Part shown: positions 1 to 8,028 of the stretch, in pieces | Layout of the letters: the number at the start of each line of letters is the position of its first letter | Numbering within the stretch: the first letter of the stretch is position 1 | NCBI RefSeq assembly: GCF_014280435.1 | Contig: NZ_CP060388.1 | Coordinates: forward strand, 1,240,001 to 1,304,000 | Reading direction: 5' to 3' | DNA: 64,000 bases | Source: Sphingobium sp. KCTC 72723 | GTDB taxonomy: Bacteria; Pseudomonadota; Alphaproteobacteria; Sphingomonadales; Sphingomonadaceae | The notes under the pieces: generated by a model | Told to the model about the DNA's origin: nothing | The model's input: the letters and a program-made list of their open reading frames with translations, nothing else | Database searches by the model: none | Position numbers and translations under genes: made by a program

Positions 1-374
1 TGGACCTGAAACTGGACGCGGAATCCGGCCTCGTCTGCGTCCAGACGCTCCATGCCCATGACGCAGCAATGGTCATTGTCGTGCTGACCGGCTTTGCCAG
101 CATCGCAACGGCGGTCGAGGCGATAAAGCTGGGCGCGACCAACTATCTGGCCAAACCGTCCAACACCGACGACATAGAGGCCGCCTTCGCCCGGTCGGGC
201 GGCGACATAAGCGCGCCGCTCGCTCCGCGCCCGACGTCGATCAAGACGCTGGAATGGGAACATATCCATGAAGTGCTGAAAGACAGCGACTTCAACATTT
301 CCGAAACTGCCCGCCGTTTGGGGATGCACCGCCGCACATTGGCGCGCAAGCTGGCCAAGCGGCAGGTCGGTTGA
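1..374 (+). CDS. regA: RegA/PrrA/ActR-type redox response regulator (3' part)
   Basis: The gene is cut by the window start; 123 residues remain, read in frame from base 3. The visible part is the end of the receiver domain (VVLTGFASIATAVEAIKLGA, then the YLAKPS loop with the conserved Lys) followed by a short linker and a Fis-type helix-turn-helix ending in ISETARRLGMHRRTLARKLA. That compact architecture and the near-invariant recognition helix are typical of the RegA/PrrA/ActR family. In the family the partner is the membrane kinase RegB/PrrB, and the pair controls respiratory, redox and carbon-fixation genes. The phosphoacceptor Asp lies upstream, probably outside the window. Stop at 372-374, 35 bases before tRNA-Gly. 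Family assignment is firm; the target genes are not visible. Confidence 0.92.
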   Translation, partial: DLKLDAESGLVCVQTLHAHDAAMVIVVLTGFASIATAVEAIKLGATNYLAKPSNTDDIEAAFARSGGDISAPLAPRPTSIKTLEWEHIHEVLKDSDFNISETARRLGMHRRTLARKLAKRQVG

Positions 375-409
375 CGGACGTGTTTCGTCGTGCCATTGGC
401 GGGCGCAAC

Positions 410-483
410 GCGGGTGTAGCTCAATGGTAGAGCAGCAGCTTCCCAAGCTGACGACGGGGGTTCGATTCCCCTCACCCGCTCCA
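410..483 (+). tRNA. tRNA-Gly (CCC)
   Basis: A 74-base cloverleaf including an encoded CCA. The acceptor stem is GCGGGTG paired with CACCCGC, the D-arm is GCTC/GAGC, the anticodon loop is TTCCCAA with anticodon CCC, and the T-loop is TTCGATT. The first pair of the anticodon stem (27-43) is a G-A mismatch; the other four pair. A copy of the 3' end of this gene occurs 60 bases downstream. Confidence 0.95.
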
Positions 484-540
484 CGACAATAGCGAGACGA
501 ACCCCCGCCTTTTGTGCGCTGCGCCCTGCCGGGCTGCGCT

Positions 541-568
541 GGGCGGTTCGATTCCCCTCACCGCTCCA
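541..568 (+). repeat. Truncated copy of the tRNA-Gly 3' end
   Basis: From 547 to 568 the sequence repeats bases 461-483 of the tRNA-Gly gene (T-loop, T-stem 3' strand, acceptor 3' strand and CCA) with one C missing; the preceding GGG and GG also match. No 5' half is present, so this is not a functional tRNA. It resembles either the distal attachment-site repeat left by an element that once used this tRNA, or the remnant of a decayed tandem tRNA. The intervening bases hold no gene. Confidence 0.7.
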
Positions 569-581
569 GTCCCCAGACATT

Positions 582-1490
582 TCAATAAGGCGCAGCGGCA
601 TCCCGTGCGGGAATCGCGCCGCGATGGCCGATATTCCATCCCGCCAGCCGATGGCCCGCCAGCGCCGCATCGGCAGGCGTCGCGCCCGCCAGCCGGGCGT
701 GGAGGTAGCCGCCGTTGAAGGCGTCGCCCGCCCCGCTCGAATCGATCACGTCAACTCGCTGCGGAATGGCGATGACCACCCCGTCGATCATACAGCCATC
801 GCCGCCCAGCTTGACCACGACTTCGCGCCCGTCGGCCCCGCCCCATCGGGCGGCGGCGTCCTGCGCATCGTCGGCCTCGCCCATTTCGACTTCGTCCGCC
901 AGCGTCGGCAGGCCCATGTCGCTGACCGCGATCGCCCGGTCGCGCCAGTGGCACGCGGTCGCGGCGTCGGGCCACAAACGCGCGCGGTAATTGCCGTCGA
1001 ACGCAACTTTACCGCCCTTCGCGCGCACCGTTTCGCAAAGCGCCAGCAATGCTTCGCGCCCTTCGTCCGGCAGGATCGCCAGAGTGATGAGCGAGAAATA
1101 AAGCAGGTCGCTTTGCCCCGCAGCGGCCACCATGGCGTCGCTGCCGGGCAGCACGAACATGCGCCGCGCCGCCGCGTCGCTGCGCCAGTAATGGAAACTG
1201 CGTTCGCCGGTAGCGTCGGTTTCGATGGCGTAGAGGCCGGGCAACCGGTCGGCCGCGCGCAATACCAGGCTGGTGTCGACGCCTTCGGCCTCCCATGCGG
1301 CGCACAGGTCCGCGCTCATCGGGTCGGCACCCATCGCACTGGCCAACCGGACCGTGTCGCCAGCGCGGGCAAGGTGAACGGCGGTATTGATGACGTCGCC
1401 ACCATAGCGCAGGTTCCAGCTGTCGCCCGTGCCACGGCTCAGTTCCAGCATCGCTTCCCCGATCACCGTCACGATTGCGCCTGCCGCCAT
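582..1490 (-). CDS. kdgK: PfkB-family sugar kinase, probably 2-keto-3-deoxygluconate kinase
   Basis: A 302-residue ribokinase/PfkB-fold kinase. The N-terminal motif VIGEAMLELSRG and the early glycines (RYGGDVINTAVHLARAG) form the sugar site; the C-terminal signature DSSGAGDAFNGGYL (GAGD near residues 253-256) supplies the anion hole and catalytic Asp. The GEAMLELS start and the GGDVINTAVHLARAG segment are most like KDG kinases, which phosphorylate 2-keto-3-deoxygluconate in the Entner-Doudoroff route, but other PfkB substrates are possible. I chose the ATG at 1490 because the protein then begins a few residues before the first beta strand; an upstream in-frame start would add 21 residues of unlikely sequence. 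Transcribed divergently from the histidine kinase, with about 180 bases between. Confidence 0.85.
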   Translation of the reverse strand: MAAGAIVTVIGEAMLELSRGTGDSWNLRYGGDVINTAVHLARAGDTVRLASAMGADPMSADLCAAWEAEGVDTSLVLRAADRLPGLYAIETDATGERSFHYWRSDAAARRMFVLPGSDAMVAAAGQSDLLYFSLITLAILPDEGREALLALCETVRAKGGKVAFDGNYRARLWPDAATACHWRDRAIAVSDMGLPTLADEVEMGEADDAQDAAARWGGADGREVVVKLGGDGCMIDGVVIAIPQRVDVIDSSGAGDAFNGGYLHARLAGATPADAALAGHRLAGWNIGHRGAIPARDAAAPY

Positions 1491-1670
1491 GTCCTTGCCC
1501 CATCCCTTTCCTGTTTGAGCCAGCTTCGTGCGGAGGGGGGGCGGCGAAGTCAAGACGCCTTGCCCTTCATCCTGCTATTTGCAACGATGTGGAACGTTAA
1601 TAGGGCGTTGGCGTTTTGCCTTCAGGCAAAGAATGCGGACTGTCCGCCCGACGTGCCGTTCGGGGAACAG

Positions 1671-3635
1671 ATGATAAGCGCCAACAGTAATTCTTCCGGC
1701 GACCGCTTCGAACTGCTGGTTCAAAGCGTCACGGATTATGCCATCTTCATGCTGGACCGCGACGGCATAGTCGTCAGCTGGAACGCGGGCGCACGCTGCA
1801 TCAAGGGATATGAAGCGGACGAAATTATCGGGCGGCATTTTTCCTGCTTCTACACGATAGAGGACCAAGCGGCGGGCGTCCCTGCCCTTGCCCTGTACAC
1901 AGCCGAACATGACGGCCGGTTCGAAGCGGAAGGATGGCGTGTGCACAAGGATGGCACCCCTTTATGGGCCAATGTCGTGATCGACCCGATCCGCTCCCCG
2001 CAGGGCGATCTGATCGGCTTTGCCAAGGTCACCCGCGACCTGACCGAACGGCGTGCTGCACAGGACGCGCTGCGCCATAGCGAGGACCGCTTCCGCCTGC
2101 TGGTCGAAAGCGTTACGGACTATGCCATCTATATGCTCGACCCCATCGGCACGGTGACCAGCTGGAACATGGGTGCGCAACGGTTCAAGGGCTATGCCGC
2201 CGAGGAGATAGTCGGCCAGAATTTCGCGCGCTTCTATTCCGACGAGGACAGGCTGGCCGGTTTGCCATCGCGCGCGCTGCACACGGCGCAGGTCGAAGGC
2301 CGGTTCGAGGCGGAGGGGTGGCGCATCCGCAAGGACGGATCGCGCTTCTGGGCCAATGTCGTGATCGACCCGATCCGCTCCCCGCAGGGCGATCTGATCG
2401 GCTTTGCCAAGATCACCCGCGACCTGACCGAACGGCGCGACGCGCAAAGGGCGCTTGATGAAGCGCGCGAGGCAATCATCCAGACACAGAAGATGGACGC
2501 CATCGGCAAGCTGACCGGCGGGGTGGCGCATGATTTCAACAATTTGCTGGCAGTGATCGTCGGCAGCCTGGACCTGGCGCGGATGCGCATGGCCAGTGGC
2601 GGGGACATCAGCCGCTATCTGGACAATGCGATGGCGGCGGCCGAGCGCGGCGCGACGCTGACGCAGCGGATGCTCGCCTTTGCGCGCAAACAGGAACTCA
2701 AGCTGCAAAGCGTCGATTGCATCGCGCTGGTGCGGGACATGGCCGAATTGCTGCAAAGCACGCTCGGCACGGGCATCGCGATCGACACCCATTTTCCGTT
2801 GGCGATGGTCGCTGCCCATGCCGACCCTGCGCAGTTGGAACTGGCGCTGCTGAACCTGGCGGTCAATGCGCGCGACGCGATGCCAGGTGGCGGGCGCATC
2901 GTCATCGACGCGGCCGAAGCGCTCGTGTCGCCCGACGAGCGGCCCGATCTGGCGGCGGGCGCCTATGTCCGCCTGTCGGTATCGGACGAAGGCGATGGCA
3001 TGGACGTTGCGACGTTGCAGCGCGCCCGCGAACCATTTTTCACGACCAAGGGCGTGGGCAAAGGCACGGGACTGGGGCTGTCAATGGTGCATGGCTTTGC
3101 GCAGCAATGCGGCGGATCGCTGACCATCACCAGCGATGGTGGCGTTGGCACGACCGTCAACCTGTGGTTGCCCGTGGCCGGGGCCGATGCGGTCGTCGCC
3201 ACGATAGTCGATCATGCGCCAGCCACCCAGAACAGCGACCAACCACTGGTGATACTGGCGGTGGACGACGATGAGCTGGTGCTGATGAACACGGCGGGCA
3301 TGTTGGAAGCGCTGGGCCATACCGTATTTCAGGCGTCCTGCGCCGCAGACGCGCTGCGCCTGCTGGAGCAGGGGGAGGTCGACCTGGTGGTGACGGATCA
3401 TGCCATGCCCGGCATGACCGGCGCGCAACTGGCCGACGCGATCGACCAGTTGCGGCCGGACCTGCCCGTCATCATCATCACCGGCTTTGCCGAATTGCCC
3501 CCCCATGCCAGCAAACGCCCGCGACTGGACAAACCCTTCCGTCAGGCGGAACTGGCGCGGCTGGTGGCGCGGGTCGGGCATCAGGGCGCGGCCGCCCGGC
3601 CGATCCGTCTGGCGCCACAACCCGGCGACATATGA
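1671..3635 (+). CDS. Double-PAS hybrid sensor histidine kinase with receiver domain
   Basis: 654 residues with no membrane segment, so probably a cytoplasmic sensor. Order: PAS1 (about 12-125), PAS2 (about 139-254), HisKA with the H-box GGVAHDFNNLL (phosphoacceptor His287), an HATPase domain with N-box NLAVNARDAM and G-boxes DEGDGMD and GTGLGLS, and a C-terminal receiver with DDDE and VVTDHAMPG (phosphoacceptor Asp576). The two PAS domains are near copies, each ending in the same DPIRSPQGDLIGFAK stretch. The ATG at 1671 follows GGGGA at a suitable distance and begins just before PAS1; the reading frame stays open far upstream only because it runs antisense to the kinase gene. Signal unknown. 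No separate output regulator lies beside it; the attached receiver suggests a phosphorelay. Confidence 0.92.
   Translation: MISANSNSSGDRFELLVQSVTDYAIFMLDRDGIVVSWNAGARCIKGYEADEIIGRHFSCFYTIEDQAAGVPALALYTAEHDGRFEAEGWRVHKDGTPLWANVVIDPIRSPQGDLIGFAKVTRDLTERRAAQDALRHSEDRFRLLVESVTDYAIYMLDPIGTVTSWNMGAQRFKGYAAEEIVGQNFARFYSDEDRLAGLPSRALHTAQVEGRFEAEGWRIRKDGSRFWANVVIDPIRSPQGDLIGFAKITRDLTERRDAQRALDEAREAIIQTQKMDAIGKLTGGVAHDFNNLLAVIVGSLDLARMRMASGGDISRYLDNAMAAAERGATLTQRMLAFARKQELKLQSVDCIALVRDMAELLQSTLGTGIAIDTHFPLAMVAAHADPAQLELALLNLAVNARDAMPGGGRIVIDAAEALVSPDERPDLAAGAYVRLSVSDEGDGMDVATLQRAREPFFTTKGVGKGTGLGLSMVHGFAQQCGGSLTITSDGGVGTTVNLWLPVAGADAVVATIVDHAPATQNSDQPLVILAVDDDELVLMNTAGMLEALGHTVFQASCAADALRLLEQGEVDLVVTDHAMPGMTGAQLADAIDQLRPDLPVIIITGFAELPPHASKRPRLDKPFRQAELARLVARVGHQGAAARPIRLAPQPGDI
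1965..2053 (+). repeat. Direct repeat copy 1 within the two-PAS kinase gene
   Basis: 89 bases covering the end of PAS1 (from the Trp of WANVV to the Arg pair of LTERR). It matches 2349-2437 at 88 of 89 positions; the only difference changes Val to Ile. Identity at synonymous third positions is far higher than for the rest of the two PAS domains, which suggests gene conversion or a recent duplication. Confidence 0.95.
2349..2437 (+). repeat. Direct repeat copy 2 within the two-PAS kinase gene
   Basis: Second copy of the 89-base segment at 1965-2053, at the end of PAS2. Spacing between copies is 384 bases, exactly 128 codons, so recombination between them would delete or add one PAS domain in frame. 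Confidence 0.95.
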
Positions 3636-3780
3636 AGTGCCGCGCGTCATTATGCGAAATACTGGCAAGATCATGATCGAAATAGTGGAAAAAGCGGCAC
3701 TTTAGGTCGCTATCTACTTGCATGGGCGGGCCGCTTGGCCAAAGGGGTTCGCAACGCCCCCTTACAAGCCGCAGGATTGC

Positions 3781-4659
3781 ATGGACACGCCCATCGCGCG
3801 CACGCCGACATCGCACTTCTTTACGTCGCTGCGGACCCGTCTCCACTATCTCGACTGGGGCAATAGTTCCGCGCCACCGCTCATCCTGGTGCATGGCGGT
3901 TTCGATCATGCGCGCAGTTGGGACTGGACGGCGCGCGCGCTGGCCGACGATTATCATGTGATCGCCCCAGACCTGCGCGGCCATGGCGATAGCGCATGGT
4001 CGTCCGACAGCTCCTACATGATGGCCAATTATGTCTATGATCTGGCGCAACTGGTCGAGATGATCGACCGTAGCCCAGTCACCATCGTCGCCCATTCGCT
4101 CGGCGGGTCCATCAGCTTGCGCTATGCCGGGCTGTTTCCGGAAAAAGTGGCGAAGATCGTTGCGATCGAGGGGCTGGGCCTGTCACCCGACCGCCTGCGC
4201 GAAGTGAAGCAGCACGATGGTCCGGCTGAATTGCGCCAATGGATCGACACGCGCCGCGCCAGCGCCCGCCGCACCCCCCGCCGCTATCCCACGATAGAGG
4301 CTGCGGTAGGCAGGATGCGCGAACGTAACGAACATCTATCAGTCGCACAGGCGCTGCACCTGACCATCCATGGCGTCAACCGCAACGAGGATGGCAGCTA
4401 TAGCTGGAAATTCGACCCCTATCTGAACGGCATGGCACCCAAGGCCGCTTCGGACGACGGACTGCCCCAATTTTGGGAACGCATCACCTGCCCGACCCTG
4501 CTGTGCCTGGGCAGCGACAGCTGGGCGTCCAATCCGGTCAAGGACGGACGCGCCAGCCATTTTCAGGACGCCCGGCTGGTCGAATTCGCCGATGCGGGCC
4601 ACTGGTTGCACCATGACCAGTTCGACCGCTTCATCGCCGAGCTGCGCGCCTTCCTCTGA
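3781..4659 (+). CDS. Alpha/beta hydrolase
   Basis: 292 residues with the canonical alpha/beta-hydrolase pattern: oxyanion motif LVHGGFDHARSWDW, APDLRGHGDS, nucleophile elbow AHSLGGS (Ser106), and a late His in DAGHWLHHDQ; an acid is likely in LGSDSWAS. No signal peptide is evident, so the enzyme is probably cytoplasmic. The ATG at 3781 is preceded by CAGGA at good spacing; an upstream ATG at 3718 has no support. The substrate cannot be inferred: the gene stands between a histidine kinase and a convergent flavoenzyme with no pathway context. The family includes esterases, epoxide hydrolases and haloperoxidase-like enzymes. Confidence 0.85.
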   Translation: MDTPIARTPTSHFFTSLRTRLHYLDWGNSSAPPLILVHGGFDHARSWDWTARALADDYHVIAPDLRGHGDSAWSSDSSYMMANYVYDLAQLVEMIDRSPVTIVAHSLGGSISLRYAGLFPEKVAKIVAIEGLGLSPDRLREVKQHDGPAELRQWIDTRRASARRTPRRYPTIEAAVGRMRERNEHLSVAQALHLTIHGVNRNEDGSYSWKFDPYLNGMAPKAASDDGLPQFWERITCPTLLCLGSDSWASNPVKDGRASHFQDARLVEFADAGHWLHHDQFDRFIAELRAFL

Positions 4660-4671
4660 ACGGCGCGCGGG

Positions 4672-5604
4672 CTAAGCCTTGAAGCCTGCAATCGCGGCCT
4701 GATATTCCGCCTTCAACTGCGCTATATAGTCCCCGGCGGACTGCACCTTGGCGATCGCGCCGATGCCCTGACCGCACCCCCACACGTCGCGCCACGCCTT
4801 GGCCTCGCCGCCGGTCGCGCTGGCGAAATCCATGGCCGCCGCCTTGCCCAGATTGTCCGGGTCCAGCCCCGCCGCAACGATGCTGGGGCGCAGATAATTG
4901 CCGTGGACGCCGGTAAACACATCGGAATAGACGATGTCGCCCGCGCCGCTATCGACGATCATCTGCTTATAGCCATCCTCCGCATTGGCCTCGCTCGTCG
5001 CGATGAAAGGCGACCCGGCATAGGCCAGGTCAGCGCCCATCATCCGCGCGGCGGCAATCGCACGCCCCGTAGCGATAGAACCGGACAGCGCCAGTGGTCC
5101 GTCGAACCAGCTGCGAATTTCCTGCACCAGTGCAAAGGGGGACAGGGTGCCGGCATGACCGCCCGCCCCAGCCGCCACCGCGATCAGGCCGTCCGCGCCC
5201 TTCTCTATCGCTTTTCTGGCAAAAACATTGTTGATGACGTCGTGCAGCACGATGCCACCATAGCTGTGGACCGCTTCGTTCACCCGTTCCTGCGCACCGA
5301 GCGAAGTGATGATGATCGGCACCTGATATTTCACGCACAACGCCAGATCCTCGTCCAGCCGGGGGTTGCTGCGGTGGACGATCAAATTGACGGCGAAGGG
5401 GGCGTCCTTGTCGGTCAATTCCGTCTGCAACAGTTGCAGCCATTGTTCGAACATGCCCGAAGGCCGCGCGTTGAGGGAGGGAAATGCGCCGACGATCCCC
5501 GCACGGCATTGGGCCATCACCAGCGCAGGCTGCGATATGATGAACATCGGCGATCCGATCAGCGGCAGCGACAGGCGGCCTTCGAGCGACGCAGGCAGGG
5601 TCAT
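4672..5604 (-). CDS. Nitronate monooxygenase-like flavin oxidoreductase
   Basis: 310 residues with an FMN-binding TIM barrel of the 2-nitropropane dioxygenase/nitronate monooxygenase family: the N-terminal PLIGSPMFIIS strand, the phosphate-binding run AVAAGAGGHAG with the family His, and LALSGSIATGRAIAAARMMGADLAYAGS near the end. Enzymes of this class oxidise alkyl nitronates (for example propionate-3-nitronate) with FMN; some relatives act as enoyl reductases. The ATG at 5604 follows a GAGGAAAG ribosome-binding site. It converges with the hydrolase gene (12 bases apart) and is divergent from the DUF2157-like gene. Confidence 0.85.
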   Translation of the reverse strand: MTLPASLEGRLSLPLIGSPMFIISQPALVMAQCRAGIVGAFPSLNARPSGMFEQWLQLLQTELTDKDAPFAVNLIVHRSNPRLDEDLALCVKYQVPIIITSLGAQERVNEAVHSYGGIVLHDVINNVFARKAIEKGADGLIAVAAGAGGHAGTLSPFALVQEIRSWFDGPLALSGSIATGRAIAAARMMGADLAYAGSPFIATSEANAEDGYKQMIVDSGAGDIVYSDVFTGVHGNYLRPSIVAAGLDPDNLGKAAAMDFASATGGEAKAWRDVWGCGQGIGAIAKVQSAGDYIAQLKAEYQAAIAGFKA

Positions 5605-5743
5605 GGACGGGCTTTCCTCTCTTATTCCTTATCCCTCGCGCTATCATCGCTGCGCCAATGGAAAAAGGACAAAAGGAACTGTATTGATCAGATAATACAG
5701 CAGTGCTAGGATCGGCGCTTCAACCGCTGCCGGAGCAGGACCG

Positions 5744-6787
5744 ATGTATAGCGAAAGCGACCTACAGGATGCCGTAACGGCGGGCGCGATATCCGCCCAA
5801 AATGCACAGGCGCTGCGCGATCATGTATCCCGGTTGCGGGCCAGCCCAGTGGTGGATGAAGAAAATTTCCGCCTGCTGACCGGCTTCAACGACATATTCG
5901 TGGCCATCGCCAGCGTGATCCTGCTGGTCGCGGTCGGATGGCTGGGCAATGGCTTGCGATTCGGCGCGGCGGAGCATCACCCCGCCTTCATGTCGGGCGC
6001 GCTGGTGGCGGCGGCCAGTTGGGGATTGGCTGAATATTTCACCCGGCAACGGCGCATGGCCCTGCCCTCCATCCTGTTGCTCGGCGGGTTCGTCGGCGGG
6101 GTCGCCTTTACGCTGGGCGCATTGGCAGCGCAGTTGTTCCCCGATGTCGGCGATCGCGTCGGATCGCTGATCCTGTCGGGCGTGGCGGCAATGAGCGCGC
6201 TGGCGGCATGGCTGCACTGGCGGCGTTTCATGGTGCCGATCACTGTCGCAGCCGGTGCGGCGGCCGCAGCGGGCGTGGTCGCCGGACTCATCCTGGCGGC
6301 CTTTCCGGGCAGTTCCACGCTGGCCTTCCTGCTGATGCTGGCAGGCGGCATTGCCATCTTCGCCTTTGCGATGTGGTGGGACATGAGCGACCGCACTCGC
6401 ACGACGCGCCGCGCAGACGTGGCGTTCTGGCTGCACCTGACTGCTGCGCCGATGATCGCCCATTCGCTGTTCCAGTTGCTCGACCTGTTCGACGGGCGCG
6501 ACATCAGCGCTGGCAAGGCCGTGACGGTGATTGCCCTCTATGTCGCTTTCGGTGTCATCGCACTGGCGATTGATCGCCGCGCGCTGATGGTGTCCAGCCT
6601 GGCCTATGTGTTCTTCGCGCTCTATGCCCTGTTCGAACAGGCGGGCGTCGTCGGCCTGTCTGTCGCCTTCACGGCGCTGGTGATCGGCTCTGCCCTGCTG
6701 CTGCTGTCGGCACTGTGGCACAATGCTCGTGCGCTGGTGGTGGGTTGGCTGCCCCCGGTGCTGGCCGATCGGCTGCCCCCGGCCTAA
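5744..6787 (+). CDS. DUF2157-like polytopic membrane protein
   Basis: 347 residues. The first 45 are soluble and resemble the short N-terminal region of DUF2157 proteins (a repetitive ISAQNAQALRDHV helix); the remainder is about ten hydrophobic helices broken by short charged loops (RQRR, HWRR, DRTRTTRR). The start is supported by AGGA six bases before the ATG. The end overlaps the convergent DUF2794 gene by four bases. Function is unknown; inner-membrane location is inferred from hydrophobicity alone. Confidence 0.75.
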   Translation: MYSESDLQDAVTAGAISAQNAQALRDHVSRLRASPVVDEENFRLLTGFNDIFVAIASVILLVAVGWLGNGLRFGAAEHHPAFMSGALVAAASWGLAEYFTRQRRMALPSILLLGGFVGGVAFTLGALAAQLFPDVGDRVGSLILSGVAAMSALAAWLHWRRFMVPITVAAGAAAAAGVVAGLILAAFPGSSTLAFLLMLAGGIAIFAFAMWWDMSDRTRTTRRADVAFWLHLTAAPMIAHSLFQLLDLFDGRDISAGKAVTVIALYVAFGVIALAIDRRALMVSSLAYVFFALYALFEQAGVVGLSVAFTALVIGSALLLLSALWHNARALVVGWLPPVLADRLPPA

Positions 6788-7128
6788 TCCTCGACGATCC
6801 GCAGCAGCTTGCGTTCGACCGGGGCCAGCACGGCCTGCAAGTCCTGCCCGCGCTTCAGCACATGCCCGCCTTCGCCGACCAGCGCCCACATGCCCTGCCG
6901 CTGGCGCAACGCCGGGCGCTTTTCGATACGATATTCGGGGCGCTCGGCCGATCGGCGAAAGGCGCTGAATATGGCGGCCTCGCGCCCCATATCCATCGCA
7001 TAGTCGCGCCAGTGGCCCGCCGACACCATCCGGCCATACAGATCCATGATCCGTTGCAATTCCAGCCGGTCGAACCCGACCTGACCAGCATTTGCCCCAA
7101 CAGCAGGGAACGGCGTCACATTCGACAT
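6784..7128 (-). CDS. DUF2794 protein
   Basis: 114 residues, matching an alphaproteobacterial conserved family: VGFDRLELQRIMDLYGRMVSAG near the start, then a WRDYAMDM segment and a strand-rich C-terminal half (YRIEKRP, RQRQGMWALVGEGG). The start codon overlaps the cysE stop as TGATG, so the two are translationally coupled. Function unknown. Consistent pairing with cysE would point to a role near cysteine supply, but that is conjecture. Confidence 0.85.
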   Translation of the reverse strand: MSNVTPFPAVGANAGQVGFDRLELQRIMDLYGRMVSAGHWRDYAMDMGREAAIFSAFRRSAERPEYRIEKRPALRQRQGMWALVGEGGHVLKRGQDLQAVLAPVERKLLRIVED

Positions 7129-7844
7129 CAGGCCCGGTCACGCGCCTTGAACAGCGAAGCATCGTCATCGGGCAGGCGTGGCTGCTGCTTTTCCGCCAGC
7201 AATTCGCCCAAGCGCTTCTGCAACCGCTCGACTTCGCACTGAAGCAGTTCCAGCTTCTGCTTTTCCGGGTCGAAACAGTCGGAACAGGGCGTGCCATAAG
7301 GCATGAAGTCACGCTGATAAGCCGTCACGTCGACGAGCATCGCGCGGGCGGGAATGCCCACCATCGTTGCGCCTTCGGCCACATCCTTGGTCACTACCGC
7401 ATTTGCACCGACCCGCGCACGCGCGCCGACATTGATCGGTCCCAGAACCTGCGCGCCCGAACCGACGATCACGCCATCGTTGAGCGTGGGATGCCGCTTT
7501 CCCGCAATGCCATTGGCCGGATCGGTCCCGCCCAGCGTCACATTCTGATAAAGCGTCACGTCATCGCCAATCTCCGCTGTCTCCCCGATCACGGTAAAAC
7601 CATGGTCGATGAAGAAGCGGCGGCCGATCCGCGCGCCCGGATGAATGTCGTTGCCGGTCAGGAAGCGCGAGAAATGGTTGATCGCCCGCGCCAGAAAGAA
7701 CAATCGCGCGCGGTAAAGGCGATGCGCGACCCTGTGAAAGGCCAGCGACCAGACACCGGGATAGAGCAATATTTCCGCGCGGGACCGTGGCGCAGGATCG
7801 CGCGCCTTGATCGAATCGAGATAGGCAATAAGGTCACGCAGCAT
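7128..7844 (-). CDS. cysE: Serine O-acetyltransferase
   Basis: 238 residues. It makes O-acetylserine from serine and acetyl-CoA, the committed step of cysteine synthesis. The N-terminal helical region is followed by the left-handed beta-helix of hexapeptide repeats: IHPGARIGRRFFIDHG (catalytic His), VTLYQNVTLGG, KRHPTLNDGVIVGSGAQVLG, ARVGANAVVTKDV. The ATG at 7844 sits seven bases after AGGGA and begins with MLRDLIAYLDSIKARDPA, usual for the short form of the family; an upstream start would add an unlikely 19 residues. Divergent from a sulfite-exporter-type carrier across about 185 bases, which suggests a shared sulfur-responsive promoter region. Confidence 0.93.
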   Translation of the reverse strand: MLRDLIAYLDSIKARDPAPRSRAEILLYPGVWSLAFHRVAHRLYRARLFFLARAINHFSRFLTGNDIHPGARIGRRFFIDHGFTVIGETAEIGDDVTLYQNVTLGGTDPANGIAGKRHPTLNDGVIVGSGAQVLGPINVGARARVGANAVVTKDVAEGATMVGIPARAMLVDVTAYQRDFMPYGTPCSDCFDPEKQKLELLQCEVERLQKRLGELLAEKQQPRLPDDDASLFKARDRA

Positions 7845-8028
7845 CAAACCGTCCCTGAACAGGCCCGCTGGCGTGGCGTGCCAATTTCCGTACTCACCCA
7901 CTATAGGGATAAAGCGCGAATTTTTCCAGAGAGGGCGCTACTTGCCCTTGCGTCGACCAAACAGAAACTTGCTTGGCGGCGCGGGATATACCAATCATGG
8001 CGGTAGAGAATATAGCAAGAGGCATTGG

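Noticed and set aside
410..600. Integrative element next to tRNA-Gly
   Set aside because: Only a 3' fragment of the tRNA is repeated; no integrase or foreign genes are present between or beside the copies.
624..1670. Long plus-strand open frame continuous with the histidine kinase
   Set aside because: It runs antisense to the sugar kinase, is rich in Arg, Pro and Ala without domain features, and exists because high GC suppresses stops. The kinase start at 1671 has its own ribosome-binding site.
5762..7312. 516-codon minus-strand frame across the DUF2157-like, DUF2794 and cysE genes
   Set aside because: Low-complexity Arg/Gln/His-rich translation, shadow of a GC-rich gene on the other strand.
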